64,000 nucleotides of DNA from Hericium rajendrae (lineage: Eukaryota; Basidiomycota; Agaricomycetes; Russulales; Hericiaceae). The stretch lies in contig CM065880.1 of assembly GCA_033439255.1 (NCBI GenBank), positions 2,108,001 to 2,172,000 on the forward strand, given 5' to 3'. Position numbers and translations under genes: made by a program. Shown here in pieces: positions 46,858-59,587 of the stretch; position 1 is the first letter of the stretch; every line of letters begins with the position of its first letter. Below the pieces are notes generated by a model, which made no database searches, was not told the origin of the DNA, and saw nothing but the letters and a program-made list of their open reading frames with translations.

Positions 46858-47519
46858 GTTTGTCGCTCAGTATGTTAATAGAAAGTAGTGAAGATCAGCG
46901 ATAGAATCTGTCGCCTCGCAAAGAAAACGTTGAGGAGGACTGTGAGCTGCCATTGGCCCGTTTATAAGTGCGTCTAAGAATAGATAAGGGGCTCGGAGTC
47001 GACTAAATGGTGCCATTGCAGAATGACGTTGCGGAGGAAGAGGAACGAATGGCCCGGAATTGTTCGTGACCGAATGAACGCGAGAACAGTACGTCGACTT
47101 GTCCACGAGCTCATAGTCGCTACGTCAACAAGTCAACAGTAGTTACGCCACTTCTACTTTTGGTGCATCACCTGCCTAAAGCGGTGTTGATCGACACCAT
47201 CAGCGGCCCCGAACGTCCATGACGCGTTTTGCGAATGTCACCAGCACCTTCAAGTATACAGACTCGGTGCTTCAGCCCCGAGAGGTGCCGGAAACGCAGC
47301 GACGATCGGTATTATATATAGACTTGGAGAACATATACAGCAAATATCAAGACAAATAACGAAACATGACAATCGCCTTTTGGCTTCATAATTCAAGGCG
47401 TATGCATGTGGCATGAATGATTGGGGCCCATGGTCAAAATGTATCCCCTCTGCTAAGCTGGAAATCGTCGCACAGCGCTGCTTTAGATCCTGTTCTCAAC
47501 CTGCAGGCAGAAAAGAAAA
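46858..47519. other. Intergenic
   Basis: No supported gene. Divergence point is unclear because the next gene's 3' end is uncertain. Confidence 0.4.
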
Positions 47520-48640
47520 CTACCCACCGTCACGGGGCGACTCTGGCGTATCATATCCGAAGTAAGATGGAAGACTGTCTTCTACCTTCCGGATGGACCG
47601 ACCGACAGCGATACTGTCTCTTCGGAAAGCACTTAATCTCCGGGCCGCTGCGTATCTCCCCCCACGCCACGCACAAGGAATAAAAGCCGCGCGCGAGGAT
47701 CGCGACTTGCTCAGGCGACAGCTGACACGCCGCGAGGGAGCCCGGCCAGAGCTAGACGAGGCACTCGTAGTATGCCCGCCCTTTGAATCATTGGCGACCA
47801 AACCGCTCCGTGAGCGCAATCGCAGAAGCAGGATTGGACGCCTGTACGTTGCGTTGGATGAGGAATATCTAGTACTTCCCCAGCGCTACAAGCAACGTCT
47901 CGGACTCGCACCGCGCGGCGACCTGGTAGATGACGCTCAAGTCGGCGGCCTTGAGGATCTGGTGATCGTCGTGCCCCAACGCCCGCTCGGCGCACGTTGC
48001 GAGCACCGTCAGAATCCATTTCTGCACGGACTCGAAACGGAAGGACTCGGCCATGAGAGCCGCATTGATCAGAGCCGGCACATCGGACGCCTTCGCACTG
48101 AATGTCTTGGATTCCTGCGGTCTTCAGAACGCGTCCAGACGAAGGGCATGGGGAACGGGCAGATGGTACTAGCTTACAGGAGATACAGGACCCAGAGCAG
48201 ATCTTTCATCCTCCGGGCACTGTGCTGGTGTATAGAGATCTGCAGCATATTCTAATTCTTGTGTCGCACGCTTTCCTTCGTGGCAGCGCGGAACGAGTCC
48301 CGAAATAAGTACAGAGGAGTCTCGAAAAAAAAATTGGTGCACCTTGCAGACAGCCATTGAGATCAAGCTTCATCGGATATGGACAGCGCCAAAGTCAATG
48401 ACCGGCTGCACTGATCTGGAACGCTATGTCCCCACACAAGACAAAGCAACCACCCTCGTCACAATATTTTGAGTCGAAAACCACAGGCGGCGTCCGGGAG
48501 CACATCGCGCATCTGCATGCATCCTGGCTGGGTGATCCAACATCGGTGCCTTGCGCGGAGGGCGTCGGACGGATGAATCGCGCTCCTGTGACGTGCGGCT
48601 GCTGGTAGACGAGGTTTGACTTTGTCGGCTCTCGAGGCAT
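47520..48640 (-). CDS. BTB/POZ-like protein, integrity uncertain
   Basis: Minus-strand exons resemble the large basidiomycete BTB-domain families: CDEGGCFVLCGDIAFQ (first strands), KVHQFFFETPLYLFRDSFRA (the V-H-x-x-F motif of BTB), KDLLWVLY, then the helical part LINAALMAESFRFESVQKWI with ILKAADLSVIYQVAARC. A later segment, CQLSPEQVAILARGFYSLCV, fits the C-terminal end of such proteins. Joining the pieces needs several introns, and an in-frame stop near AYYECLV could not be placed inside a clear intron, so the gene may be decayed. BTB proteins of this kind are often of unknown function; some bind cullin-3. Confidence 0.45.
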
Positions 48641-48978
48641 AATAAATGCTAGCTGTCAAAGAGTGGCTTCCGCGTATGTCAAATGAATGTCTTTGAAAAG
48701 AATGCATGTCCACGCTGCTGCAATGCGTTATGCACGCCATAAGGCAGCTGATAAAAATCGCCATGGCGGGCATGCACAAGGTGATGATAATTTGGAATTG
48801 ACTAGTCTGTCCGGACCGGTCATGTCTCAATACTCGACACTGGCATGAGGGTATGCAGATCGGGTGAATTTGCAGACTGCTCGATGCAACCTCGAGTCGT
48901 CTCCGTACAGTGATTAGTGCTCATATGCATACGGAGCCCACGACAATAGATAACACTGGTATACCCGTTGAACCATCC
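48641..48978. other. Gap between BTB-like gene and RFT1
   Basis: No supported gene. Confidence 0.4.
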
Positions 48979-50740
48979 CTATCGTTTCCTCAACGTAGCA
49001 ACAACCTCCGCAAACCACTTCTTCTCAAACACATAACTGCCAAACCCATCAGCATCGCCCACCGCAAACAAAAACACACTCACCACGCAAGCAGACATAC
49101 GCCGACCAAGCCCCCACCCAGCGCCACATGCGCCCTCTGCGCCCACAGCGTGAGCGGCACACCCGCATGTGCCCGCGCACTCGCGCGCACCACCGCCGCG
49201 GCGCCCGCAAACACCGCCAGGACCGCCGCGGGCGGCACCGCGTCCCGCCACCGCACCGCGCCCGCCATGCCCCGCGCGCGGTAATACCGCCTTACGAACG
49301 CAGCGGCATACAGCGCGCGCGCGCCGAGATTCGCGACGTTCGCCCAGACGAGGCCCTGGTCGCCCCAGCCGAGCCCGCGCGCGAGCCCCACGGCCGCGAG
49401 CACGAACGCGACCGACGCGCCGGCGAGCATGCGGCTCTGCGCCGCGAGGTCCGCGGGCGTGCATGCGGCGGCAAGGAACGCCTCGAGCACGCCGTTGTAC
49501 GCCATCGTCGGGATGTAGTAGATGTATGCGGCGAGGATGGCGGGCGCGGAGGTGTGCTGGTAGCGCGCGGGGAGGGCGAGGGCGGTGAAGAGCGGGAGGA
49601 AGGGCGGGGCGAAGGTGGCGAGGAGAAGAAGGAGGTGCGTGAAGAGGAGGAGGAGCGCGAGGAGGATGCGCGCGGCGGTGCGGAGTGCGGGCTTTGCCTC
49701 GCTTTTGGGTATGGTGCCGGGGGCGGCTGGCGGGAGGGTCTTGGAGAAGAAAATGCGGGCCGTCTCTTCAATTGGCTGGAAAAGGATGCGGGCGACGAGG
49801 GAACCTGACAGGCGAATGAGAGCCCTAGCAAGATACGGAAGGCGGGCACGGACCGTAGTTCGACGCGATTGCGTAGCCGCCCTGGTGTGCCAGGGGGCTC
49901 AGACGTGAGATGAGGAACTTGTCGCCTTCAGTAAGGAAATGTTTGACAACAGACTGGCCAGTCATCGCGACCGACAGACGCAGTAGCTCTTGGTCAAAGT
50001 ATATATCCTTCGTGCTACGTCCGCGCGAGGTCAACGAATGCTCGACGGGGAGCACATGGGAGTACACACTTGCCGTGCACATCGAGCTTGACCTGCTTCA
50101 GCGTATAGCGCGTGCTCCGCTTGTAGACACGCAGGAAAGAGAAGAACGTAGCGAGTCCATAAGCCAACTGACCAGCAGCAAAGGCAAGCAGAGCGAATTC
50201 GGGCGGGGCGAAAGCGAGGACGAGAAAGGTAACGAAGGTCTTACAGAAGACGGCGGTACCTTCAGCACGCACGCGCACGTCGAAGCGAAGCTCGTTCTGT
50301 GCGCGTATATAGAGCGGCTCGGACAGCAGCTCGATGGACGCGGCAAGCGCGTATATCGCGACGCTCAGGGTGAAGTACGGCTGGGCACGAGTCGATAGTG
50401 GGCTGGTGTAGACATAGGCCAATGCTATGACGAAGGCTGCAGGAGTGCCTAGGAATACAGGGAGGAGCGAGATGTTGCTGACGGCATCCGCTGATGACTT
50501 GTTGGACTGAGCACGTAAGAGTGCATTTCGGACGCCTTCGCGTGAAAGAAAGAGGATGGTGGAGAGCAGAAGCTCGAACTGGATGGCTGCAGTGCCAAAC
50601 GTCTGGGGTGACGCGAGTCGAACAAGTGCCTGATTGAGAGCGAAGGTGAAGATGCGGGAGAAGAATTGGAGGAGAACGAGAGAGGATGCGGAGGCGAGGG
50701 AGGCGGAAAGCAGGTTAGAGCTGCTGGCGGGAGCCGCCAT
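48979..50740 (-). CDS. RFT1: ER oligosaccharide translocation protein Rft1
   Basis: Multi-pass ER protein required for correct supply of Man5GlcNAc2-PP-dolichol to N-glycosylation. Four exons on the minus strand. The first starts MAAPASSSNLLSASLASASS and holds LQFFSRIFTFALNQALVRL, FLSREGVRNALLRAQ, SIELLSEPLYIRAQNELRFD and LKQVKLDVHG. The second is the short YFDQELLRLSVAMTGQSVVK with FLTEGDKFLISRLSPLAHQG. The third begins SLVARILFQPIEETARIFF and runs through six or more helices. The last is YVFEKKWFAEVVATLRKR. These are highly conserved Rft1 landmarks. The first ATG in the frame (50890) is less likely than 50740, since homologues start just before LLSASLAS-like sequence. Confidence 0.92.
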
Positions 50741-51301
50741 TGGGGATGGACGGACGGACGGAGCGGAAGTGACGGAGACGCGTGGGCGTATGCAGGGCCG
50801 CGATGTTGGTCTCGACGTTCTCGTTTGAAATCGACAAAGTTCATTCATTTGTGGACAAATTTGTTCTTCCGCAAATCGTCGACTTCCCACTCGTCGTCTT
50901 CATTCCCACTAGTCAACCCAAAATAGCGCCTGAACCACGCCGCTCATAGGGTCCTTACTGCGGAATTAGACTGCTCTCACCCTTTTGGCAGATTCCCCAT
51001 GTCGACCAGCACGTCCGTCCGCATTCCTGCTCGGCCGCTGATCCTGACAGCGCGTCCGAACGCGCCGATGGGTGATATATCTCTGCGAGACCGGTGTCCA
51101 TATGGCTCCTGCACATGCTGTGCTTACAACGCCGGTGGCGTCTGTGGGCTCCAAGTATCGCGTTCTGGAAGCACCTACATATGCTCGGAGAGCATGTGCT
51201 TCTCTTTCGGCATTTCATAACCCCATCTATTCCCTTGCATTCATATCCTGACTCCTGCATCTCACAGTCCGAGTCCACTCCCCGTCATTGTTAGGCCAAG
51301 C
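50741..51301. other. Divergent gap, RFT1 / arrestin-like gene
   Basis: Holds both promoters. A 73-codon ORF from ATG 50999 precedes the arrestin-like start and may be a uORF or chance. Confidence 0.4.
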
Positions 51302-52980
51302 ATGTCCAGCGTAAGCCTCCCGAGTTATGCACCCATCGACCTCGGCCGCATACCCTCCTACACTGCAGAACCACAAGGCCATGAACGCCGTCTCGCACAT
51401 ACCGTTTCGCCTCGGAGACAAACGAATAACTTCGTGAAGCAGAGCAAGCTCGGAGGGGTGAGCCTACGACTGACTGCACAGGACGATGGTGCGAATGTGC
51501 CAGTGTACGGCATTAAAGGTCCCATCGAAGGCATCGTCACTCTGGCCAAGGTGGACGGGCTTGCGTACGTCGCTGTGAAGGTGCGCAGGACTTTCTAAGC
51601 GATAGACTGAACGATGAATTACATGTCGTGTTCAGATCGAAGGCTGGTTGAAGCTCAAGGAAGTCGCGGGTGGTGGCACGACTTCCATCGTGCTCTGCAA
51701 CGAGACTATCTCACTATGGCGCAAAGGCGTCGACGAGGGGCCATGCCCGGACCGCCTCTCCTTCACGGCCGTGCTACCTACAGAATTCTCCGACGAGAAA
51801 GGCTCATACGTGCGTCCCCTCCCATCCTTACTGAACCACTCACACAACTCCCCTCCAGCCTCTGCCCCCGAGCTACGAGGCGCATCTGTCAGGGCTCCCA
51901 GGATTCCAAGCCAATGTCGACTACGCCGTGACCGCGATTGCAAGCAAGAATAAGACCGTCGTGCTCGGCATCGGCGCCAAGTTCGTATTCATGCCCGCCT
52001 TCCCGGCTCCTACGCGCTGAAGCTTGCTTTCTAGCTCCGTCTCGTCCAGCTTCACATATTACCCACGTACACGTCCCGCCCTGCCGCTACCACCGCTACT
52101 CCTGCCCACATCGGCGTCTCCCGGTGTACAGGAGACTCCACGATGGAAGCTACACGAGACCGCGCTGGTCTCAAGAGCCCCCGGCTCGAAAGAGATCCGC
52201 TGCAAGGTATGTAGCTCTCAGCCATCCCCTTGTGCTGCCATTTCCTGACAACAACCGCCCCGCAGCTGTACCTCCCCAAATCGCACGTCTTCTGCATGCG
52301 CCAGCCGATCCCGTTCCACCTCGCGTTCACGGGCTCGGCCGTCGCGCTCGCATCCCTTCTCCCGTTCCTCCCCACACAGCCAAGCACGCGCCCGAGCATG
52401 CGCATCCAGGTCCTCCGCCAAACGAGCATTGATGTCAAGTGCGCCCTCCTCCCCTTTCTACCCGCGCGCTCCGCTGACCGCGCACAGGAACGACTACATC
52501 CCCACGGGCTCGAAGACCGAGATCTGGCGCGTGGTCAACATCGGCGAGGCGTCGTTCTGGCGAACCGTGCGCATTTTAATCTCACACCTTCGGGCTCTGA
52601 CATGGACACGTGCATCTGACGGGCGTGGCACAGAACGACGGTGGCGACTTCCTCGCGCTCGCGGGCGAGATCAAGATCAACCCCGACGTCGCCGTTGGCG
52701 GCTTCAAAGCCGGCGGTCTCTGGGTCAAGGTGCGTCCCCTCCCTGGTGACGTGAGGTAAATGTAAATGGCGTTGCTGACGCGGCGCAGGACTGCGTGGTG
52801 TTCACGATCACGCCGCCGGATGCGCTGAAGGGGCCGATCGGCGATCTGCGGCAGGTGATCCCCGTGCGGCTCACGACGGACGCGTACTCGACCGACGGCG
52901 GCGTGCCGCAGGTGAGCCCCGCGAGCTCGCGCGAGTCGGTGTATGTCGAGCCGACGCTGGGCTATTTTGGAGCATCGTAG
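51302..52980 (+). CDS. Arrestin-like domain protein, first
   Basis: Cytosolic protein with an arrestin-like beta-sandwich, of the type that in fungi recruits Rsp5-class ubiquitin ligase to plasma-membrane transporters. At least seven exons, from MSSVSLPSYAPIDLGRIPSY to ESVYVEPTLGYFGAS. Landmarks: VYGIKGPIEGIVTLAKVDGL (first strands), KIEGWLKLKEVAGGGTTSIV, LSFTAVLPTEFSDEKGSY joined to PLPPSYEA, LYLPKSHVFCMRQPIPFHLA, and the C-terminal GGFKAGGLWVKDCVVFTI with VRLTTDAYSTDG. The sequence PLPPSYEA contains a PPxY-like PPSY that could bind a WW domain of a Nedd4-type ligase. A second gene of this kind lies at 57961-59587. Confidence 0.75.
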
Positions 52981-54934
52981 TGGCGGGTATGGGAGTGCCA
53001 GTCATGGTATCAGTGTTGTAGAGTATGTGTATTTTGATTCTAGCAGTTCCATCCGGAGACAAGGCGCGAAGCCCGAGACTGTGTGTCCGCTGCCTGTTTG
53101 CTTTGGGTGCAGAAGACTGCGCTAACTGCATGTTCGCCGCCCCATCGCCCTGTGTACCCACGCGCATTGACGTGGACACACGCCTTTTCTTTATCCCACT
53201 CACGAAACCTTTCAGTTCATCAAGTTCAATCGGGCGAAGACGGCGTCATGAGAGCCCGCGCGCGTGCCGAACCGGTGCTCGGGTGCTTTGTTGGTTGTGT
53301 TGTGGGTGCGCCGATAAATAGTTCGTGGACATCTGTTTGTATCTTCGTGGATTGCGCACGGCTGCGGTGGGGGTGAATTAACCACCGCAGCCTTGCACTA
53401 GTACGAACATGCATACTAGTCCTGGCCATTCTGCAGTCGGAAAAAAACCTCCCGCGACAGCCCACCGACCGCACGCCCGCAATCCCAGCGTCCCGGCCCC
53501 ACCATAGTTAAGGTTGGATTAGCGTTAATATCCGTCGCTGACCTCACACAGAAGACGATCGTTCTGCAGGAAAAGTGTCTTCCTAACTCTGCCTCTGGGA
53601 ACATCCATGCACAATGCACATGGACACACGCGCTTCTCGCCATCGAAGCCTGGGACGCCTGTCAGCTCGCGAATTTCGATTGGACGAACGTAGCCTGAAT
53701 TGGCGCTGTGCACGCGGGTGCTTGTGACGAGGTGCCGCCCGTTTGTGAAAGGTGGCGCGGTATGGGAGAGATCCTGAGTGATGTGGAGGGTTGCGCCCGT
53801 GTCCGTGTCCTCTGGCTGCACGTAAGTAGGCGCGTGAATTAGAAAAGACAGGAAGCAACCCCTACGGCGTTGTCTAGAGCAGCACGCCAAGGTTCTGCAG
53901 GAAGAAGGTATCCACGTGCAGCTGTAGGACATGACTGGAACACGCCCTGATCGGCATGGCTGGAATTCCACGGACATCGACGCCGTTGTTGGAAGAGCGG
54001 CGCGACAGAAAAACGGTACGGCGCGCAGGACTGATCCGCGCGTGCTATTATCCCTGGAAAAGTCGGTCAAAATGAACGCCCGTACGTACAACGTCATTTA
54101 TGTTGGATGGACGCATCCGGGCAATGTGCATGCCCGCGAGCATCGGGGTCCGCTGATGCGCCTATCATGCTGCGCGCCTGTGAGTACTTATGCCAGGTCG
54201 CTTTGCTTTGCGCGGGGAAAGCAAGCCCGGGGCGGAACATGGCATGAAATATCTGAGTAGTTCGACTCGGATCCGGATATCCTTGCAAGTTCGAGTATGG
54301 ATGTGCCTGTGTTCAGAAGGTAGCTTCTGGCACAGCGATGGTCTTTGGATGGTTTTCAGAGGACCACGCCGGCCAGACACGTCGATCCCACAGCACACGT
54401 ATGTGTTCCGCCTTTGTGAGGCTACCGCATGGCCGCGCGATGACTAGATCGGACAGAAGCGTGACAATCATGACGGGGCAAGTGAGTTGGATAAAATACC
54501 ACTGTTTCTCTTATAGCTTGCATGCTGTTCTTCGTCATGATTTGGGCTGACTCTTTTTTCCCTTGACCGACATATTCAAGACCCAAGCGGACATATTATG
54601 TACAGATTTTGTGGTTGAACGAGGCAATTTGAAGACTGGGAAGAAGGAAATATTATTCAAGCGCCGATCCCGGCATGTTCGGAACGCATTTCGCCTCACA
54701 CAACCTCCCCCACAGTAGGTCCACATGGATGTAAAAATTACTGTAAAGATGCATGTGCTATTATTGTCCAGTGATCAGCGCGGCGCGTGCAGTGCTCTAC
54801 GAACAAACGGCCTCGGATATCATAGGTATAGTATGCGTGAATACAGAAGTGTCCCTCTCAGAACCAAGAAAACGTGAGTCGTCATTATATCCCTACGGTC
54901 CGCCCTACAAGCACATCATTAATCCAGCCCCAGC
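52981..54934. other. Gene-poor gap of about 2 kb
   Basis: No recognised gene. On the minus strand 53583-53822 there is an exon-like open stretch (IEIRELTGVPGFDGEKR, flanked by AG and GTGTGT) that may belong to a small unrecognised gene. The rest shows short overlapping ORFs only. Confidence 0.35.
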
Positions 54935-56910
54935 TTATGCGGCCTTGACAGCCTCCACGGCCTCGGCGTGCTGATTGAGGTCCATATTCGCACTGGAAGT
55001 ATGATCAGCACGACCTGTGGTCATCAACCGGATGAATGGATACGCACATGGTCTCATCAGCCTCCTCGGTGTGGTTCGTGACACGGAGGTAGATCATCGG
55101 CAGCGCGAAGACCAGGCCACCGACGAGTAGCGTCCATGTGGACAGGAAGATGTTCATGTACGGAAGCTTGACGGCGTCCGCACGCCAGACGCCGGCGGCG
55201 CCAGCGGACTGGATCGACTTGTCTGAAAGCAAGGGCGCTGTCAGCGGAGGCCAATGAGAAGGCGGGGAGAGCTTACAGAAGCCGGCGAAGTACGCGAGCT
55301 TGGCGGGGTCGTTCGACATCGCGCCCATCATCCAGTAGGCGGTCGTCTGCCACATGGCGTCGAGCACGCCGTAAAGGACGTAGAGCCAGGCGCGGCCGAT
55401 GTACGGCGGATCGTAGAGGTCCAGCTTCTGGGAGTCCTCGGGGACGGACGCGCGAGTGTACTCCCTATAAATAGAAAAATAGAGGTTCGGTCCGGAAGCG
55501 AGTACGAGTCGGAGATACGCACTTTTGGTAGAAGTAGCCCCAGATATGCGCGGCGAAGACGGCGAGAAAGAGCACGGTCCAGCCAGCGAAGGCACGGAAG
55601 CGACGAGTGAAGCGCGGCTGGTCGAGGAGCATCGCGATCGCGAGAGACCCGATGATCTGGGCGATCCAGTAGAGCAGGTTGTTCAGCGAACGCGTACGGA
55701 TGTTGAAAAGCGCAGCGTTGTAGTCGTTGAATTCTGCAACGCAGTAAGGATCCTGTTGCTCGTACAACATGACTTAGATAGACATACGGTAAGTGGTGAA
55801 CCAGTTAGACGCGAAGAACATGGGGAAGAGGAGGATGATCATCGGATCAGTCTTCAGCGCGAAATAGAGACCGTAGATCTCGGACTTCCAGCTTGGCTGG
55901 CGAGGCGGGACAACCTTGGTTCCATCGGTACGGATCATCATCTTCGGGTCGGCCATAAACATGGGAATGAAGACGCCAATGATGGTCAACACGAGGAAGC
56001 CGATCTACAAAAAAGTTTGTCAAATGCGGTTTCACACAAGATGAGAATCGGTACTCACGTAGGTGCCATTTGAGACTTTCGATGAACAAATGAAGATCAG
56101 ACACTACTCGCAAAATATTGCACATGAAGAGTACACACCAGAATTAGTCTATTCGAAAGTGAATGCGTCAATTCAAGCAGTCACAGATTTAAGGGCACAA
56201 GCCACGCACCGTAGAATGGAAGTTCTGGCCAAGGGACACAGAAGCGCCCACAACACCGCCCAAGTTGAAGATGGCCCAGAAGATGCCAACGAACCTACCT
56301 TTCTGGTTCTCGGTAGGGTATGCCATCATAAGCGAACCTTGCGCCGTCCATAACAAGCCGGCGCAACAGCCCAGAATAGCGCCAGCCGCAATCTCGAATG
56401 CACCAGCATGGGGATGGATGTTGGTAGCGCTATCGTACCAAATATGAGGGTTCCACAGATCGTGAAAGCGCTTGGACAGGAACGCACAGATAAGAGCCGA
56501 CGTAAAGAGCATAGCCCATGCTACCAATGAAGAGAGTGAGCTTCGGTCCAAGAATGTTGTTGATGGATCTGATAGGCATGCATCAGTACGATAGCGAAGG
56601 CGAACTGACGCCGACGTGCGTACCCAGCGAAGAAACCGACGCCCGCGAAAGTCGAGTACACAGCGGTGTTGGCGTTGGCACTGGTCGTCGCGTCGACCTG
56701 CCCACCAGCCCCGAGACCGTTCAGGGCATTGAACAGGCCGGGACACATGAAGCACACGAAGCCGAGCATGACGACTTGCGTGACGGGATGGTAGTACAAG
56801 CCCCGGAGGCCCTTAGGGCGCTCGTAGATCTCGGGGGCAGCATGCGAGCCCGAGTCGGTGCTGCTGTTGTAACCCTGCTCCTTGTCCTTTTCCGAGGCGA
56901 GGTCCGACAT
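54935..56910 (-). CDS. Unc93-like MFS transporter
   Basis: Polytopic membrane protein of the Unc93 (DUF895) branch of the major facilitator superfamily, widespread in basidiomycetes and of unknown substrate. Starts MSDLASEKDKEQGYNSSTDS and ends NMDLNQHAEAVEAVKAA, with about seven introns. Landmarks: GLYYHPVTQVVMLGFVCFMC, PGLFNALNGLGAGGQ (the Unc93 signature in helix 1), ILGCCAGLLWTAQGSLMMAY, GRFVGIFWAIFNLGGVVGA, ILLFPMFFASNWFTTYR, RTRSLNNLLYWIAQIIGSLA and YWMMGAMSNDPAKLAYFAGF. The tail is cytosolic. It sits between the two arrestin-like genes and could, by inference only, be a cargo of that type of adaptor. Confidence 0.88.
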
Positions 56911-57960
56911 GACTGCGACGTCGTCCGGAGGGATGGGAACCGAGCTAGGGAGAGGGTTGAGAACAACGCACAGTGCAGGCCGGCACGCGCTCTATAAGGG
57001 CCATATGGACTCCTCCATATGCACGACAATTTGTCAGGCACATTGGATCTAGAAAGGCGCTGCCTGGCGCTGCTTATCGACTTGGCGGGGATACACGCGG
57101 ACGCGGGGTCATCAGCCCTGGAGACATGCTAGAACAGGTAAGTTCTTCCATCAAATTTCATTTCCCGGGACTGAATGCTTTGCTTACCTACTACTGTATC
57201 TGGTAGATAGCCTTTGGACGAAGCGTGATCACCACTGCATTGCACACGGTTCCTCAAGGCCTTCTGTGCTGTGTCGCCGCAGAGTATCTGAAACTAGGCG
57301 TCTCCGTGGTCGAGTCCGGAGCCAGTGTCAGCGAGACCTTTGTGACAACGTTGAAAGTATTGAGGTTTGGACATGTTTTGAAGGATCCGTGAAGAAAGAA
57401 CTCTAGCGATGATTGTGTTTGGTGCACCACACGTCAACATTTGACGCGTCAACAGCGTGGTCGCTAGCTTCCACGCGTAGCTGTTTGCGTGGCATGTCGC
57501 ATCTCGGATTCGAATCGGCTCCTCGGGACTTGCCAGGCTTGTTGTCTCCGCCGCATGCCAGCCTCTGCCGCTCGCCGTCCCTCAGGACCACAATTTGCGG
57601 TGAGTCCTTACATGGACCAGATTCCATCCCTAATAACGCGAAAGTCTAAGGCCGCCCGTGCCAGGTCTGCATGGCAGGTTTAAGTCCAGATCGCCTGACT
57701 ACAGATCGGGATTGTATCGAGACCACGCATCTACGTTTGAAAGAAAATATATGCAAACAAGATCCAGGATACACATAAGAATAAGGATGCCTAGAATACA
57801 ACGAGTGTGATATGAAGACAGTCACTCAGTGACAGGTACAGCGAACGACAGATGATTGTTCAATCAGCCAAAGTCCAGAACCACGATGCGAATGAGAGCG
57901 AAGATAAGTACAACAGCTTGATGCGACAGGGCAAACCAGACGGATGTTCTGAAAAGGGCG
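56911..57960. other. Intergenic, about 1 kb
   Basis: Promoter of the Unc93-like gene on the left; no supported gene in the rest. Confidence 0.45.
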
Positions 57961-59587
57961 TCACAGATTGGATAGTTTCATGGCAGCGGCCGACTTCGCA
58001 TTGTTGCTAGTGAGCCGAAGAGGCACCGATTGCTTGAAAGGCAAGACGTGCGTGTCAAACCCAGGCAAATTGACGTTGAGCACGAGGACATCCTGGCCGC
58101 GATCAGCATATCAGCAACGCCACAGCTGTCTGCGCGATAAGCACCCACCTTCACGGTCAGTTTCTCCGTGGTGAACCCGCAGCACTGCACGTCCGGCGGC
58201 ACGCTGATCTCGCCCCACCAACTGATCCAGCCGGAGCCCTTCTCTGCCTGAAACACGTAGCCCTCGGCCAGCATTGCAGTTGCGGCGATGACCGACCGCC
58301 CTCTGAACGGCGTCAATACCACGACGCCAGTGGCGCGGGCGTCCGCGCCTATCTGGCGTACGATGGACACTCGCAAGGGACCGGTGGGTGTGGGCCGTGA
58401 CATGCGCCCCAGCAGCGGTTGGCGCACGCTGTTGGGCAGGGAGGAGGTTAGCGATGTCGCGGACTGGGCAAATGGCATCGGATGGAAGGATGGTAGAGAA
58501 GGCATGCTTTCGAAGAATGGGAGGAGGTAGGCATCGGGGCCCGTGAAGGTAACACGAAAGCTGATGCGCTCGGTTATGGGGGTTATCTGCGATCCCGGAA
58601 GGTAGATCTGGGGAAGTGCATGAGACCCCGCCGGCGCAATCTGTAGAGAAGACTGACTGACTTGTGTCTCAATCAATGGAAATTCTGGTTTCCGGGGCCT
58701 GATCATGTCCATGAACACCGTGAGCGGCCGCTTCGATGATGTATTGGAGATCGGTGGGAAAGGGCCAGAGTGAGCAGGTCGCGTTAGCGGTTTGTACACG
58801 AATGGCACTCGAAGCCTGATTGTCCATGCAGTAGTCAGCAGTCCACGTTGACATGTAGCAAATCGGATTGTTCTTACCGGATCTGCCTTTTCCATGGCAT
58901 GGGTACTGCCCACACTCTTGTCACGCTGACCACAAACTCGTACTGCACGCAGACCCTGAATCCTGGGACTGCAGTCAGACGGCTGTCGAAGCTCGCAGGA
59001 AGGACCTGGGGTCCTCTGCTGGCATCGTTGTGATGCGCTGGTATTCTGCCGCGAAAAGTGAACTCGGACGGCGGCGGGCCTTGATGCAGCTGCTGGTCCC
59101 ACGTGTACAGTGTATCGGAGATGAGCTGCGACGAGCCTGAGCCACCACCCGCGGTTTCCTTCACTTTGATCCCCCCCTCCATCTGCCACATGAATGATCA
59201 GACGAGTGGTACAGCCAGACACAAGCAATGACGTACTTTGACTTCGATGGCGGAGATGCCAGCCACCTTTGATAGGGTGACAAGGCCAGTGACTATGCTG
59301 CCACTGGTATACATCGGCTGCTGCGCATCGCCCTTGTGGCCCGCCAGTATCAAGGTGATCAGGTTGTCCTGCTTCACGAAATGGCGCGTAGATAAGCCGC
59401 TTGCAATGGCAACCTGCTTCTCGGTTGTTGATGGCTTCATTTCTGTCTTTGACGGCCTAGGCGAGGGTGTGGTTTTCCGTCGAGTGACGACCGCGGTGCC
59501 TTCCGTCGTGCGAGACTGGACGGGATACTGCGATACCGATAGGTGTGATGTGTTGAAGATGGCATTCTTGACGTACGGATGCTGCAT
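57961..59587 (-). CDS. Arrestin-like domain protein, second
   Basis: Minus-strand gene of the same general plan as 51302-52980. The chosen start MQHPYVKNAIFNTSHLSVSQ (59587) lies in a frame open up to 59647, so it is not certain. Landmarks: HKGDAQQPMYTSGSIVTGLV with TLSKVAGISAIEVK (matching VTLAKVDGLAYVAVK in the first gene), MEGGIKVKETAGGGSGSSQL, then PFVYKPLTRPAHSGPFPP, GSGWISWWGEISVPPDVQCC, and a last exon VLVLNVNLPGFDTHVLPFKQ ending AAAMKLSNL. Four or five introns. The paired strand motifs show the two genes are paralogues, but they are strongly diverged. An adaptor role in transporter turnover is inferred from the family. Confidence 0.65.

Noticed and set aside
49128-49808. 226-aa plus-strand ORF opposite RFT1
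   Set aside because: Arg/Glu-rich shadow of the conserved RFT1 exon on the minus strand.
57480-57560. tRNA-like B box (GATTCGAATC)
   Set aside because: No matching A box, acceptor stem or T-stem pairing could be found.
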